DNA of 64,000 nucleotides from positions 2,553,001 to 2,617,000 of the forward strand of contig NZ_BMKL01000001.1 in the NCBI RefSeq assembly GCF_014644315.1. The letters run 5' to 3'. Shown here one piece after another: positions 45,219-56,704 of this stretch. The notes under the pieces were generated by a model, which was not told the DNA's origin, made no database searches, and worked only from the letters and a program-made list of their open reading frames with translations. The stretch is from Tsuneonella deserti. Its GTDB lineage: Bacteria; Pseudomonadota; Alphaproteobacteria; Sphingomonadales; Sphingomonadaceae. The translations under genes and the position numbers were made by a program. Within the stretch, counting starts at the first letter, position 1, and each line of letters begins with the position of its first letter.

Positions 45219-48200
45219 ATGAGCCTTCGCAACATCTCGGCCTGGTCGATCCGCAACCCGGTCATTCCGATCGTGTTCTTCATCGGCCTGTGCCTCGCGG
45301 GCATCGTCTCGTTCATCCGGATGGACGTGAACCAGATGCCGGACGTCGACTTCCCGGGTGTGATCGTCACCATCTCGCAGCCCGGCGCTGCGCCGACCGA
45401 AATCGAGACGCAGATCACGCAGAAGGTCGAGGCGGCGGCGCGTTCGATCAGCGGGGTGGAGGAAATCTCCTCGACCGCGTCCGAAGGCAATTCCCAGACG
45501 ATGGTCCAGTTCGCGATCGGCGAGGACGTCGACGAGGCGGTCAATGAGGTCAAGAACGCGATCGACCAGATCCGCAGCGACCTGCCGGAAGGCATTCTCG
45601 AGCCGCGCGTGTTCAAGGTCGAAGCGGGCGGCGGCGGCTCGATCGCATATTTCGCGGTCAGTGCCGACGACATGACGATCGAGCAGCTTAGCTGGTTCAT
45701 CGACGACACGGTGTCGAAGCGGCTGCTGTCGATCGAGGGCGTCGCCACCGTCAGCCGGGCGGGCGGCGTGGACCGCGAGATCAGCGTGGTGCTCGACCCC
45801 CCGCGGATGCAGGCGCTCGGCGTGACGGCACGCGACATCAACAATGCCCTGCGAGCGACCAACGTGGACGCCGCCGGCGGCCAGGCCGAGATCGGGGGCT
45901 CGCGCCAGTCGGTCCGGGTGCTCGGCAACGCCGATAGCGCTTTCGAGCTGTCGAACACGCGGATCAACCTCGGCGGCGGGCGCACCGTCAAGCTGTCGGA
46001 CGTGGCCCGCGTGACCGACGGCTACTCGGAAAAGACCCGCACCGCCAAGCTCAAGGGCCGCGAGGTCGTCACCTTCGGTTTCGAACGCTCGCGCGGCGCT
46101 TCCGACGTGACCGTCTACGACGAGGCGATGAAGCAGCTCGAGGCGATCCAGAAGGAGAACCCGCAGGTCCACTTCACGCGCCTCTACACCGAAGTGACCT
46201 ACACCAAGGCGCAGTACTCCAGTTCGATGGAGGCGCTCGTCGAAGGCGCCGTGCTGGCGATCGTGGTGGTGTTCCTGTTCCTGCGCGACTGGCGCGCGAC
46301 GATGATCAGCGCAATCGCGATCCCCTTGTCCGCCATTCCGACATTCTGGTTCATGGACCTGCTCGGCTTCACGCTGAACATGCTGTCGCTGCTCGCGCTG
46401 AGCCTCGTCGCGGGCGTGCTGGTGGACGACGCGATCGTCGAGATCGAGAACATCGTGCGCCATATGCGCATGGGCAAAAGTGCGTACCAGGCATCGATCG
46501 ACGCCGCCGACGAGATCGGCCTCGCGGTGGTCGCCACCACCTTCTCGATCGTCGCGGTGTTCCTGCCGGTCGGCCTGATGCCCGGCATCTCGGGCCAGTT
46601 CTTCAAGGCCTTTGGCCTGACAGTGGTGGTCGCGGTCCTCATGAGCCTCGCGGTCGCGCGGCTCATCACGCCGATGATCGCAGCCTATTTCCTGAAGGCG
46701 CACGGCGAGGCGGGGCACGGCGAAGGCCGGGCGATGGACATCTACATGAAGGTCCTCGCGTGGACGCTCGACAGCCGCCGCAGCCAGGAACTGCGCGCGC
46801 GGATCGAGCGGGTGCCGGCAGCGTGGTGGTACGGGCTCGCAGCGATCTTGCCGATCCTCCTCATCCTGGGAACTGGCGGAGCGGCCGGCTTCTTCGCGGG
46901 CAAGGCGATGTCGATGATCGTACCGACGATCCTGGCGGTGATCCTGGCGCCCTTTGCCGCCTTTGCCGCCGCCTATGTCGCTGGACGGATGCTGCGCGTC
47001 GCAGTCGGCACGTTGGGACACTTCGGCGAATGGTACCGCTCGCTCGCCGACCGTTTCGGCGCCCGGATGCGCGATCACCGCTTCTACGCTTTCCTCCTCG
47101 GCGTTTACGCGCTGATCGTTACCTTCGGCCTCCTCGCCACGCTGCCGCAGCAGTTCCAGCCGAACGAGAACCAGGACACCAGCCGCGTCACCATAGAAAT
47201 GGTGCCGGGCACGACGCTCGAGCAGACCGAAGCGGTCGCCGACCAGGTGACCGCTATCCTGGAGGCGCAGCCGGAGGTCGAACGGGTGATGGAGAGCATC
47301 CGCGAAGGCAACGCGACGCTGTTCACCGCGCTCAAGGACCCGGACGAGCGCGAGGCGACGAGTACCGAGTTCGAGCGCAGGCTCTCGCCCAGGCTGCAGG
47401 GCATCCCCGATGCACGGGTCAGCTTCGCCTCCAGCAACCAGGGCGGCGGTGGCGGCGGCTCGGGCCGTGACGTGTCGATCATGCTGTCGGGATCGGATTC
47501 CGAGCTGCTCGAAAAGACCGCCCAGACGCTGGTCGAACAGATGCGCACCGTGCCGGGCGTGCTCGCCCCGCGCATCGCGGCCGACCTCCAGCGGCCCGAG
47601 CTGGTGATCGTTCCGCGGCTCGATCTTGCGGCGCAGCTGGGCGTGACGACCGCTGCGCTCAGCCAGACGATCCGCATCGCCACGCTTGGCGAAATCGACC
47701 AGAACGCGGCCAAGTTCTCGCTGTCGGACCGCCAGGTTCCCATTCGCGTGAAGCTGCCGCGGGATTCGCGCAAGGACCTCTCGACGATCGAGAACCTCCC
47801 GGTCCCGACCACGGCCGGCGGCTCGGTCCCCTTGAGCCGGGTGGCGGAAATCCGTTTCGGGGCGGGCCCCACGCAGATCCAGCGCTTCAACCAGGCGCGC
47901 CGCGTGTTCGTCGGCGCGGACCTTGGCGAAGGCGTGGTCAAGGGCCCCGTCTCGCAGGCGATCCAGAAGCTGCCGATCATGCAGAACCTGCCGCAGGGCG
48001 TGTCCAACGCGCCGGTCGGCGAGGACAAGTTCCAGGCCGAGATGATCACCAATTTCGGCATCGCCGTGGTCAGCGGCATCCTGCTTGTCTTCGCGGTGCT
48101 GGTGCTGCTCTACAAGCGCTTCGTGTCGCCGTTGGTGAACATGACCTCGCTCCTGCTCGCGCCGCTCGGCGGGGTGCTGGCGCTGGCCCTGGTGGGCGAG

Positions 48201-48656
48201 CCGATCTCGATGCCGGTGTACATCGGGCTGCTGATGCTGCTCGGCATTGTCGCCAAGAACTCGATCCTGCTGATCGACTTCGCGATCGAGGAAATGGCGC
48301 ACGGCGTGCCCAAGAAGGTGGCCATTATCGACGCCGGACACAAGCGTGCCCAGCCGATCGTCATGACAACCGTGGCCATGACGGCGGGAATGGTGCCGAC
48401 CGCACTGTCCCTTTCGGGCGATGGAGCCTGGCGGGCCCCGATGGGCACGGTGGTGATCGGCGGGTTGATTCTCTCCACCCTGCTCACGCTCGTGCTGATC
48501 CCGGCCGGGTTCAGCCTGGCCGACGGGTTCGAAAAGCGCATCGGGCCGTGGCTGCGCACCCGATTGCTTACTTACAAGCCGGGTGACGAGGACCTTGTGC
48601 ACGTGCCGCAAGCCGATGCCGATGGGCGGCCGCCAAGGGTGCTGCCCGCCGAGTGA
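45219..48656 (+). CDS. RND efflux permease, HAE1-like, with an extra hydrophobic insert
   Basis: An 1145-residue proton-driven pump. The first helix region is SAWSIRNPVIPIVFFIGL, helix 4 carries the proton-relay pair in GVLVDDAIVEIEN (403-404), and helix 10 has the lysine in GIVAKNSILLIDF. The two porter domains are of normal size (QPGAAPTEIETQIT; MVPGTTLEQTEAVADQV). Between helices 6 and 7 (about 520-604) an additional stretch with two long hydrophobic segments (537-556, 566-588) accounts for much of the excess over the usual 1030-1070 residues. Probable substrates are hydrophobic drugs or dyes. The stop overlaps the GTG of DUF445. No outer-membrane channel gene is adjacent. Confidence 0.95.
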   Translation: MSLRNISAWSIRNPVIPIVFFIGLCLAGIVSFIRMDVNQMPDVDFPGVIVTISQPGAAPTEIETQITQKVEAAARSISGVEEISSTASEGNSQTMVQFAIGEDVDEAVNEVKNAIDQIRSDLPEGILEPRVFKVEAGGGGSIAYFAVSADDMTIEQLSWFIDDTVSKRLLSIEGVATVSRAGGVDREISVVLDPPRMQALGVTARDINNALRATNVDAAGGQAEIGGSRQSVRVLGNADSAFELSNTRINLGGGRTVKLSDVARVTDGYSEKTRTAKLKGREVVTFGFERSRGASDVTVYDEAMKQLEAIQKENPQVHFTRLYTEVTYTKAQYSSSMEALVEGAVLAIVVVFLFLRDWRATMISAIAIPLSAIPTFWFMDLLGFTLNMLSLLALSLVAGVLVDDAIVEIENIVRHMRMGKSAYQASIDAADEIGLAVVATTFSIVAVFLPVGLMPGISGQFFKAFGLTVVVAVLMSLAVARLITPMIAAYFLKAHGEAGHGEGRAMDIYMKVLAWTLDSRRSQELRARIERVPAAWWYGLAAILPILLILGTGGAAGFFAGKAMSMIVPTILAVILAPFAAFAAAYVAGRMLRVAVGTLGHFGEWYRSLADRFGARMRDHRFYAFLLGVYALIVTFGLLATLPQQFQPNENQDTSRVTIEMVPGTTLEQTEAVADQVTAILEAQPEVERVMESIREGNATLFTALKDPDEREATSTEFERRLSPRLQGIPDARVSFASSNQGGGGGGSGRDVSIMLSGSDSELLEKTAQTLVEQMRTVPGVLAPRIAADLQRPELVIVPRLDLAAQLGVTTAALSQTIRIATLGEIDQNAAKFSLSDRQVPIRVKLPRDSRKDLSTIENLPVPTTAGGSVPLSRVAEIRFGAGPTQIQRFNQARRVFVGADLGEGVVKGPVSQAIQKLPIMQNLPQGVSNAPVGEDKFQAEMITNFGIAVVSGILLVFAVLVLLYKRFVSPLVNMTSLLLAPLGGVLALALVGEPISMPVYIGLLMLLGIVAKNSILLIDFAIEEMAHGVPKKVAIIDAGHKRAQPIVMTTVAMTAGMVPTALSLSGDGAWRAPMGTVVIGGLILSTLLTLVLIPAGFSLADGFEKRIGPWLRTRLLTYKPGDEDLVHVPQADADGRPPRVLPAE

Positions 48657-49945
48657 GCGGCGAAACCTCGCCCCCCCTCGCACGTTGGCGGCGCATGGGA
48701 GGCACCCATTCCCCGCCCGATCGCGCGCGCACCATGCGGCGCACGGCCACCGGCCTGCTGCTGGCTATGGCGGGCCTGTTCGTGCTTAGCGGGCAGTACC
48801 TCGGGCTTCATCCCGCGGTCGGCTATGTGCGCGCCTTCGCCGAGGCGGCGATGGTCGGCGGGCTGGCAGACTGGTTCGCGGTGACGGCGCTGTTCCGCCG
48901 TCCGCTCGGCCTGCCCATCCCGCACACCGCGATCATTCCGGAGAACAAGGACCGCATCGCCGACACGATGGCGGCTTTCCTGCAGGACAACTTCCTGACC
49001 CCTGCGGTGGTCGCGCGGCGGATGCAGGACATGAACCTGGCGCGGGCGGTGGGCGAATACCTCGCTGCGCCGGCGCAGGGCGAGACCGGGGCCAGGCTGA
49101 GAGCGGGCGCGGGCGAACTGCTTGCCGAATTCCTGGAATCGCTCGATCCCGAGCGGCTGGGCACGCAAGTGCGCGGCGGCCTCAAATCGCTCGCCGCCAA
49201 GGTGGAGGTCGCCCCGCTGCTCGGCCAGATGCTGACGGCGGCGATCGCGGATCGCCGCCATCTGCCGCTGATCGACGCGGGTATTCGATGGGCGGGCCTG
49301 ACGATCGAGGCGAACGAGGGCATGATCCGGCAGATGATCCACGACAAGGCCAACGGCCTCGTGCGCTGGACAGGGCTCGACGAGCGCCTCGCCAATTCCG
49401 TTCTCGACGGCTTGTACAAGCTGCTGGCCGAAGTGCTGGTCGATCCCTCACACCCCCTGCGCGGCAAGCTCGACGAAGGCCTTTCCAAGCTGGCGAACGA
49501 CCTGCTGCACGATGCCGATACCCGCGGAAAGATCGAGCGAATGAAGAACGAACTGCTCGATAACCCGGCGGTGGCGACCTGGTGGATCGGCGTGTGGGAG
49601 CGCATCCGCGCGGGCCTTATCAAGACCGCGCGCGATCCCGGCGGGTCGCTTGGCGGACAGCTTGGCGCCAGCCTGGGCGAGCTGGGCCGGGTTCTGCGCG
49701 ACGATCCGCGGATGCAGCTCCAGCTCAACCGCTTCGCCCGGCGCACCGCAGTCGGCATTGCCACCCGTTACGGCGGCCAGATCGTGCGGCTGGTGTCCGA
49801 AACAGTGCGCCGGTGGGACGCGCGAACGGTCACAGACCGGATCGAGGGAGCGGTCGGCCGCGACCTCCAGTTCATTCGCATGAACGGCACGCTCGTCGGC
49901 GGGCTGGTCGGCGTCCTCATCCATGCCGGAGATACCCTGCTGTGA
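48653..49945 (+). CDS. DUF445 family membrane protein
   Basis: A 430-residue protein. Near the N-terminus is a hydrophobic span (TGLLLAMAGLFVLSGQYLGL) followed by the DUF445 core VRAFAEAAMVGGLADWFAVTALFRRPLGLPIPHTAIIPENKDRIADTM. A long helical region follows, and the end GTLVGGLVGVLIHAGDTLL forms a second membrane span. The family (E. coli YjiN relatives) has no established function. The GTG start overlaps the RND stop (GTGA), and its stop overlaps the next gene the same way, so its level is tied to the efflux pump. Confidence 0.9.
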   Translation: MSGETSPPLARWRRMGGTHSPPDRARTMRRTATGLLLAMAGLFVLSGQYLGLHPAVGYVRAFAEAAMVGGLADWFAVTALFRRPLGLPIPHTAIIPENKDRIADTMAAFLQDNFLTPAVVARRMQDMNLARAVGEYLAAPAQGETGARLRAGAGELLAEFLESLDPERLGTQVRGGLKSLAAKVEVAPLLGQMLTAAIADRRHLPLIDAGIRWAGLTIEANEGMIRQMIHDKANGLVRWTGLDERLANSVLDGLYKLLAEVLVDPSHPLRGKLDEGLSKLANDLLHDADTRGKIERMKNELLDNPAVATWWIGVWERIRAGLIKTARDPGGSLGGQLGASLGELGRVLRDDPRMQLQLNRFARRTAVGIATRYGGQIVRLVSETVRRWDARTVTDRIEGAVGRDLQFIRMNGTLVGGLVGVLIHAGDTLL

Positions 49946-50484
49946 AGACCCTGTGCCCCACGGCCCCCATCCTGGAGACCGAGCGGCTGGAGCTCTGGCA
50001 TCCGCAAGCCGGCGACCTTGCCGGCATCGAGGCGATGATGCAGCCCGAGGCGGTCCGGCGGTACCTCGGCGCAACCGAGCCCAGTACGCCCGACCTGTTC
50101 ACCCGGCTGCTGCGCAATGCCGGCTCGTGGACGCTCTACGGCTACGGGTCTTTCGTGGTGCGCGAGCGGGGGCAGGCGCGGATCATCGCGAACCTTGGCA
50201 TTTTCCACTCGTGGCGGGGGCTGGGCGCGGACTTCGATGACAGGCCCGAAGCCGGATGGATCCTCGCCGAAAGCCACTTCGGCAAAGGCGTCGCGTCAGA
50301 GGCGATGACCGCCGTCCTCGGCTGGTTCGACGAAGTGCATGGGAAGCGCGAGATCGTGGCTATGATCGACCCGGAGAACGCCCCCTCGATCGCGTTGGCC
50401 GGCAAGCTTGGCTTTGGCCCCACGCGCCGGGCCGAACTGCCCGATACCGGCGAGGAAATGCAGCTGTTCGCGCGCAGGCGCTAG
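49942..50484 (+). CDS. GNAT-family N-acetyltransferase (RimJ/RimL-like)
   Basis: A 180-residue acetyltransferase. Features are ILETERLELWHPQAGD at the N-terminus, EAGWILAESHFGKGVASEAM (the acetyl-CoA pyrophosphate loop) and ENAPSIALAGKLGFGPTRR near the end, the pattern of the Acetyltransf_3 group. It probably acetylates a protein N-terminus or a small amine; the target is unknown. The GTG start overlaps DUF445 (GTGA), and the stop TAG shares CTAG with the stop of the convergent DUF389 gene. Confidence 0.9.
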   Translation: MKTLCPTAPILETERLELWHPQAGDLAGIEAMMQPEAVRRYLGATEPSTPDLFTRLLRNAGSWTLYGYGSFVVRERGQARIIANLGIFHSWRGLGADFDDRPEAGWILAESHFGKGVASEAMTAVLGWFDEVHGKREIVAMIDPENAPSIALAGKLGFGPTRRAELPDTGEEMQLFARRR

Positions 50485-51800
50485 TCCGGGCTGGCGGTGG
50501 GAGCCGGCGCTACGCGTGCGTCGCTGACGGGCGTGGCAACCGGCCTCAGCAGCATGATCGACCAGTCCGGGAATGCGGCCCGCAGCGCCGCCGGAAGAAC
50601 GGTACGCGGAGCCTCCTCGTTCTCCGCCTCGCTGCTCACGTCCGGATCGGGCGCAGGGATGGCAACCGTGGCGCGCTGACGGTCCAGATCAATCGTCACC
50701 GCGTCAGGATCCATGTCGAAGGCGGCGACGAGCGCGGCGCGCAGCCGCTGTGCCTCCCGAATGGCAATTTCGTACTGGAGCGCTTCAGCGGCCCGCGCGG
50801 TCCGCTGGTTCTCGCTTTCGGCTGTCCCGTTGCGCAGCTGGATGACCGAGAGCCTCGTGTCTCCGCCCAGTTCCTTGCGCGCCGCGGCGCCGAACGACTT
50901 CTCCAGGCTTGGTTTGAATGATGGAGCGATGACCACCGCAGATACTGTCGGCGGAGCCGCCTGGAAGTCGATATCGAACCGGTCGATGGTCGCCTCGGGA
51001 CCGGCCATTTCGCCGAGGGTATCGCGCAGAGCGCTCGCCGCACGCGCCTCGCGCACGATGGCGGACAGGCTGAATGCCAGCGGCACCGCGAGTATCGCGA
51101 GGGCCGACCCGATCCCGATGCTCTGCAGCAGGCTCTGGCGTGGCGACAGGCCTGTTCCAAAACCGTTGAAGCGAGCCACCGCGGTCGCCATGAAAGCGAT
51201 CGCGGCGGAATTGGTGACGTAGAGCAGCAGCGCCCCGCCCGCATATTCGTAACGGCCAAGCGCAAGACCCCAGCCGACCGTTGCCAACGGCGGTATCAGC
51301 GCGGTGGCGATCGCCACTCCGACGAGCGTCGCGGAGAACTTGCGCAGGAGCGCATAGGCGCCTGCCAACCCGCCGAAGATCGCCACCATCAGGTCGAGCA
51401 GGCTCGGCCGGACGCGCGCGAGAAGGGCGGGGGTAGCATCGGTGATCGGCGACAGCACCGTCAGGAACAGGGCCACGCCAATCGCGGTCGCAGTACCGAC
51501 GCTCAGCGTCTGCAGCGATCGCCGCAGGAGGCGGCCGTCGAAGGTCGCCAAGGCGAAGCCGGCACCCATGATCGGCGCCAGCAGCGGTGAAATCAGCATC
51601 GCCCCGATGACAACGGGCGCCGAGTTCATCAGCAGGCCGAGATGCGCAATCGCCGTCGCCAGCGCGACTTGCAGCAGATAGCCGCGCGTCAGCCGCGCGT
51701 CGCGCGCTATGGCGGCGAGGGTCGCCGCGCGGCCGTGCCCCTTGCCCCCGACTCCCGAGAAAGCGCCTCCCCGCCGATCGTCCGTCGCCGGGGAGCTCAT
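50481..51800 (-). CDS. DUF389 (TIGR00341-type) membrane protein
   Basis: A 439-residue protein. The central membrane domain begins [38 protein letters not shown], with further spans ([40 protein letters not shown]), then a soluble C-terminal region with two ferredoxin-like segments. This is DUF389, a widespread family of unknown function, sometimes suspected of transport. Start ATG 51800 directly follows the etfA coding region end at 51802 in the convergent sense of transcript order (same strand, etfA upstream), so it may be read from the sucC-etfBA transcript. Confidence 0.88.
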   Translation of the reverse strand: MSSPATDDRRGGAFSGVGGKGHGRAATLAAIARDARLTRGYLLQVALATAIAHLGLLMNSAPVVIGAMLISPLLAPIMGAGFALATFDGRLLRRSLQTLSVGTATAIGVALFLTVLSPITDATPALLARVRPSLLDLMVAIFGGLAGAYALLRKFSATLVGVAIATALIPPLATVGWGLALGRYEYAGGALLLYVTNSAAIAFMATAVARFNGFGTGLSPRQSLLQSIGIGSALAILAVPLAFSLSAIVREARAASALRDTLGEMAGPEATIDRFDIDFQAAPPTVSAVVIAPSFKPSLEKSFGAAARKELGGDTRLSVIQLRNGTAESENQRTARAAEALQYEIAIREAQRLRAALVAAFDMDPDAVTIDLDRQRATVAIPAPDPDVSSEAENEEAPRTVLPAALRAAFPDWSIMLLRPVATPVSDARVAPAPTASPD

Positions 51801-51801
51801 G

Positions 51802-52731
51802 TCAGAGCTTCTGGGTCAGCTCCGGCACGATCTTGAACAGGTCACCGACCAGGCCGATGTCCGCCACCTGGAAGATGGGTGCGTCCTCGTCCTTGTTGAT
51901 GGCGATGATCGTCTTCGAATCCTTCATGCCCGCAAGGTGCTGGATCGCGCCGGAAATGCCGATCGCGATGTACACTTCCGGGGCGACGATCTTGCCGGTC
52001 TGGCCGACCTGGAAATCGTTCGGCACGTAGCCCGCGTCCACCGCCGCGCGACTGGCGCCGACGCCGGCGTTCAGCTTGTCGGCCAGCGGAAAGATCAGTT
52101 CCTTGAAGGTTTCGCCGTCCTTCAGCGCGCGGCCGCCCGAGACGATCACCTTGGCGCTGGTCAGCTCGGGGCGCTCGCTCTTGGCGAGTTCCGAACCCTC
52201 GAAAGTGGAGAGGCCCGCGTCGCCGGTGCCGGAAACCGCCTCGACCGTCCCGCTGCCGCCTTCGGCCGCTGCCTTGTCGAAGCCGGTGCCGCGCACCGTG
52301 ATGACGAGCTTCGGATCGCTCGATTCGACCGTGGCGATCGCGTTGCCCGCATAGATCGGGCGCACGAACGTCCGCTCGCCCTCGATGCCGATGATCTCGG
52401 AAATCTGCATCACGTCGAGCAGCGCGGCGACCCGCGGGGCGATGTTCTTGCCGTTGGTGGTGGCGGGCGCGAGGAACGCGTCGTGGCTCTCCATCAGCGA
52501 AGCGACCAGCGGCGCGACGTTCTCGGCCAGCTGGTGCTCGTAGGCGGCGTCGTCGGCGAGGTGGACCTTGCCCACGCCGGCGATCTTCGCGGCCGCTTCG
52601 GCCACGCCCGCGCAGCCCTTGCCGGCGACGAGCAGGTGCACTTCGCCCAGCTTGGAAGCGGCGGTGACGACCGACAGCGTGGCGTCCTTCACCGAGGCGT
52701 TGTCGTGTTCGACGAGAACGAGAGTCTTCAT
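51802..52731 (-). CDS. etfA: Electron transfer flavoprotein subunit alpha
   Basis: A 309-residue subunit of the soluble flavoprotein that accepts electrons from acyl-CoA dehydrogenases. It begins [18 protein letters not shown] and the FAD domain has [58 protein letters not shown] and [20 protein letters not shown], all characteristic. It follows etfB by 28 bases. Electrons pass to ubiquinone through ETF dehydrogenase, which is not in the window. Confidence 0.98.
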   Translation of the reverse strand: MKTLVLVEHDNASVKDATLSVVTAASKLGEVHLLVAGKGCAGVAEAAAKIAGVGKVHLADDAAYEHQLAENVAPLVASLMESHDAFLAPATTNGKNIAPRVAALLDVMQISEIIGIEGERTFVRPIYAGNAIATVESSDPKLVITVRGTGFDKAAAEGGSGTVEAVSGTGDAGLSTFEGSELAKSERPELTSAKVIVSGGRALKDGETFKELIFPLADKLNAGVGASRAAVDAGYVPNDFQVGQTGKIVAPEVYIAIGISGAIQHLAGMKDSKTIIAINKDEDAPIFQVADIGLVGDLFKIVPELTQKL

Positions 52732-52759
52732 GTGTCTAAAACCTTCCTCGGGAGAGTGC

Positions 52760-53506
52760 TCAGGCGATGCCGAGCGCCTTCATCTTGGCGACCAGTTCGT
52801 CGACATCGGCTACCTTGATGCCCGCCTGGCGCACCGGCGGCTCGGAAACCTTGACGGTCCTCAGGCGCGGCGCGGTGTCGACGCCGAAATCGGCCGGGGT
52901 CTTGGTGTCGAGCGGCTTCGACTTCGCCTTCATGATGTTGGGCAGCGAGGCGTAGCGCGGCTGGTTCAAGCGCAAGTCGGTGGTGACGATCGCCGGCATC
53001 GCCAGCTTGACCGTCTCAAGCCCGCCGTCGATCTCGCGCTTCACGGTGACGTGGTCGCCCTCGACCGTCACCTCGTTGGCGAAAGTGCCCTGCGGACGGC
53101 CCATCAGCGCGGCGAGCATCTGGCCGGTCTGGTTCGAATCGTCGTCGATCGCCTGCTTGCCGAGGATCACCAGGCCCGGGGCTTCGGCGTCGGCCACGCC
53201 CTTGAGGATCTTGGCGACCGCCAGCGGCTCGACCTCGTCGTCGGTCTGCACAAGAATGGCCCGGTCGGCGCCCATGGCCAGGCCCGTGCGCAGGGTCTCG
53301 GTTGCCTTGGCCGGCCCGATCGAGACAACGACCACCTCGGTCGCGACGCCCTTTTCCTTAAGACGGAGCGCTTCCTCGACCGCAATCTCGTCGAACGGGT
53401 TCATGCTCATCTTGACGTTGGCGAGATCGACGCCGGTGCCGTCGGCCTTGACCCGCGGCTTGACGTTGTAATCGATCACCCGCTTGACGGGGACGAGAAT
53501 CTTCAT
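52760..53506 (-). CDS. etfB: Electron transfer flavoprotein subunit beta
   Basis: A 248-residue partner of EtfA that binds AMP. Motifs are [17 protein letters not shown] at the N-terminus, [21 protein letters not shown] and the signature [41 protein letters not shown]. Full length. It lies upstream of etfA and downstream of sucC on the same strand (63-base gap). Confidence 0.98.
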   Translation of the reverse strand: MKILVPVKRVIDYNVKPRVKADGTGVDLANVKMSMNPFDEIAVEEALRLKEKGVATEVVVVSIGPAKATETLRTGLAMGADRAILVQTDDEVEPLAVAKILKGVADAEAPGLVILGKQAIDDDSNQTGQMLAALMGRPQGTFANEVTVEGDHVTVKREIDGGLETVKLAMPAIVTTDLRLNQPRYASLPNIMKAKSKPLDTKTPADFGVDTAPRLRTVKVSEPPVRQAGIKVADVDELVAKMKALGIA

Positions 53507-53569
53507 CGGTCTGCGCTCCTAAAGCTGTGCCTGCGCCTCTAGATAACCTTTACGTAAGCGTCAACGTGC

Positions 53570-54769
<1,200 letters not shown>

Positions 54770-54865
54770 GCCGCCGCAGCTTTCCTGTGATGGGGGAGTT
54801 GGCCCGCGCCTAAGCATGGATCGCCTCTCTTGAAAAGGGCGAGGCTACCCTCCAATGCGCCCGCG

Positions 54866-55645
54866 ATGATCGATGCAGCCCGTCTCGAAGCCATCGTCCG
54901 GCAAGCGGGCGAGATCGCCTTCGGCATGTGGCCGGGCGGCGGCCATTCTCTCGAAGCGTGGGAGAAGAGCCCGGGCAACCCCGTCTGCGCAGCCGACATC
55001 GAAGTGGATGCCTTCCTCAAACGCGAGCTTGGCGCGCTGCTTCCGGCGGCGGGCTGGCTGAGCGAGGAGACTGCCGACGATCCCTCACGGCTCGGCAAGG
55101 GGCTGATATGGCTGGTCGATCCGGTCGACGGGACGCGCGATTTCATTCGCGGGCGCACCGGCTGGGCAGTGTCGGTCGCGCTGATCAGCGAAGCGCGCCC
55201 GTTGCTCGGCTTCCTTGCGGCTCCCGCTCGGGGCGAGTTCTGGAGCGGGATCGCCGGGCAGGGCTCGTGGCGCAACGGAGAGCGCCTGGTCGCCTCACGG
55301 CGCGAGGAGTTCTCCGGCGCGCGGGTTCCGGCCGATTCGCTGCCGCCCGAGGACGAGGACCTTGCCCTGGTGGACAAGCCCAATTCGATCGCCCTGCGCG
55401 CGGCGATGGTGGCAAGCGGGGAAGCGGACCTCCTCGCTACGCTGCGCTGGGGCTGGGAATGGGACATCGGGGCGGCGACGCTGATTGCGCGCGAAGCGGG
55501 CGCGGCGGTGACCGACGCCTTCGGCCGCCCCCTGAACTATAACAAGCGCGACCCGCGCGCGTTCGGCCTGCTGGTCAGCGCGGCAGGGATCCACGATGCG
55601 GCGGTGGAACGGCTGGCGGAGCGGGCGAAGGTGATCGCGGGCTGA
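54866..55645 (+). CDS. cysQ: Inositol monophosphatase family, CysQ-like 3'(2'),5'-bisphosphate nucleotidase
   Basis: A 259-residue Mg2+-dependent phosphatase. The metal-site motifs are LSEETADD, WLVDPVDGTRDFIRG (DPxDGT) and WEWDIGAATLIAREAGAAVTDAFG (WDxAA-type with the second aspartate). The early NPVCAADIEVDAFL motif also fits. CysQ removes the 3' phosphate of PAP(S) made in sulfate assimilation; an inositol-phosphatase role cannot be ruled out. The ATG at 54866 was chosen; the frame is open to a TTG at 54830 without a ribosome site. Confidence 0.85.
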   Translation: MIDAARLEAIVRQAGEIAFGMWPGGGHSLEAWEKSPGNPVCAADIEVDAFLKRELGALLPAAGWLSEETADDPSRLGKGLIWLVDPVDGTRDFIRGRTGWAVSVALISEARPLLGFLAAPARGEFWSGIAGQGSWRNGERLVASRREEFSGARVPADSLPPEDEDLALVDKPNSIALRAAMVASGEADLLATLRWGWEWDIGAATLIAREAGAAVTDAFGRPLNYNKRDPRAFGLLVSAAGIHDAAVERLAERAKVIAG

Positions 55646-55657
55646 CTGGCCGGGAAC

Positions 55658-56704
55658 CTAGCCGGCCGGACCGAGCGCGGCGATGGCATCGTCGATCTCT
55701 TCCTGCCGTTCGGCCGAGGCGCCTGCCTTGAGCTGCGCGAGTGCCATCCGGTAAGCCACGTCGAGGGCCTTTGCGCTTTCCGCCCTGGTATCCGGGACCA
55801 CGCCGACCCCCTCCCAGTTGGTCTTGCTTACCGGGTTGATCGCACGCCCGGTGGGAATGAACACCGAGAAATGCTCGCCCAGGGCGACGGTGCCCCCCGG
55901 ATTGGCCCCGCCGGCGGTCGTCTCGCCGACAATCGCGCCCCGCTTGTTCTGCTGGATGTCATAGGCGAGCTCTTCGGCCGCCGAGATGGTGACGCTGTTC
56001 GTCAGCACGTAAACCGGCTTGCCGCTGCCATACGGCCCACCCGGCACCACCGGATAGCTCCACATCTGCCTGGTCGAGTCCTCCACCCGGTTGTAGAAAT
56101 CGTTGATGTGGGTGTCGGGCGGCAGCAGGTAGCTCAGGACGAACGCGACCATTGCCGGGTTCCCGCCGCGATTGTCGCGCAGGTCGATGACCAGCGCGTC
56201 GCTGTTGCCGACGAACTTCATCGCCGCGGCAAATGTCTCGCCCGCCAGCTCGGCAGGCAGGAAGTTGGTCATCTTGATATAGCCGACATTGCCGGGAAGC
56301 ACTTCGACGCGCGGGATCGCGAAGTTGCGACGGGCCGTCGCCTGCTGCCATTTCGCCAGCGCAGCCGGGTCTTTCGCGCGCGCCGCTCCGAGCGGGGGCA
56401 GCGGTTCTTCGGAATAGTCGACGCCGATATGCTTGTCGTGCGCGACGGCAAACACATCGGCAGTGAGCTTTTCGGCAAATGCCTGCGGATCGCTGATCCT
56501 GGCGTATTCGCCCCGCCGCTCGGCCTTGCGCAGGGCTGTCTCGACCTGGGCGGCAACCTGGGGAAAGACATAGCTTTCGCGCATGTTCGTGACGATCCCG
56601 TCGATCACTTCCTTGCGGGTCTTGTCGTCAAGCGGGGCGGCGGAGGAAGGTGCGGCGCCGGCCAGCAGGGCGGCGGCAATAATGGAGCGGGTGATCGCGT
56701 TCAT
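55658..56704 (-). CDS. S41-family peptidase (exported)
   Basis: A 348-residue protein with signal peptide 1-22 (LLAGAAPSSAAP). The S41 catalytic core shows NVGYIKMTNFLP, DALVIDLRDNRGGNP, VYVLTNSVTISAAEELAYDIQ (nucleophile Ser) and GETTAGGANPGG. No PDZ domain, so it resembles the IRBP/tricorn-type members rather than CtpA. It is expected to act in the periplasm or outside. The ATG overlaps the marR stop (ATGA), so expression follows that regulator. Confidence 0.9.
   Translation of the reverse strand: MNAITRSIIAAALLAGAAPSSAAPLDDKTRKEVIDGIVTNMRESYVFPQVAAQVETALRKAERRGEYARISDPQAFAEKLTADVFAVAHDKHIGVDYSEEPLPPLGAARAKDPAALAKWQQATARRNFAIPRVEVLPGNVGYIKMTNFLPAELAGETFAAAMKFVGNSDALVIDLRDNRGGNPAMVAFVLSYLLPPDTHINDFYNRVEDSTRQMWSYPVVPGGPYGSGKPVYVLTNSVTISAAEELAYDIQQNKRGAIVGETTAGGANPGGTVALGEHFSVFIPTGRAINPVSKTNWEGVGVVPDTRAESAKALDVAYRMALAQLKAGASAERQEEIDDAIAALGPAG

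Noticed and set aside
43932..48683. Open frame of 1583 codons on the minus strand
   Set aside because: It lies opposite the adaptor and RND permease, whose motifs are unmistakable; the translation is arginine/histidine/aspartate-rich with no domain, a common mirror effect of high-GC codons.
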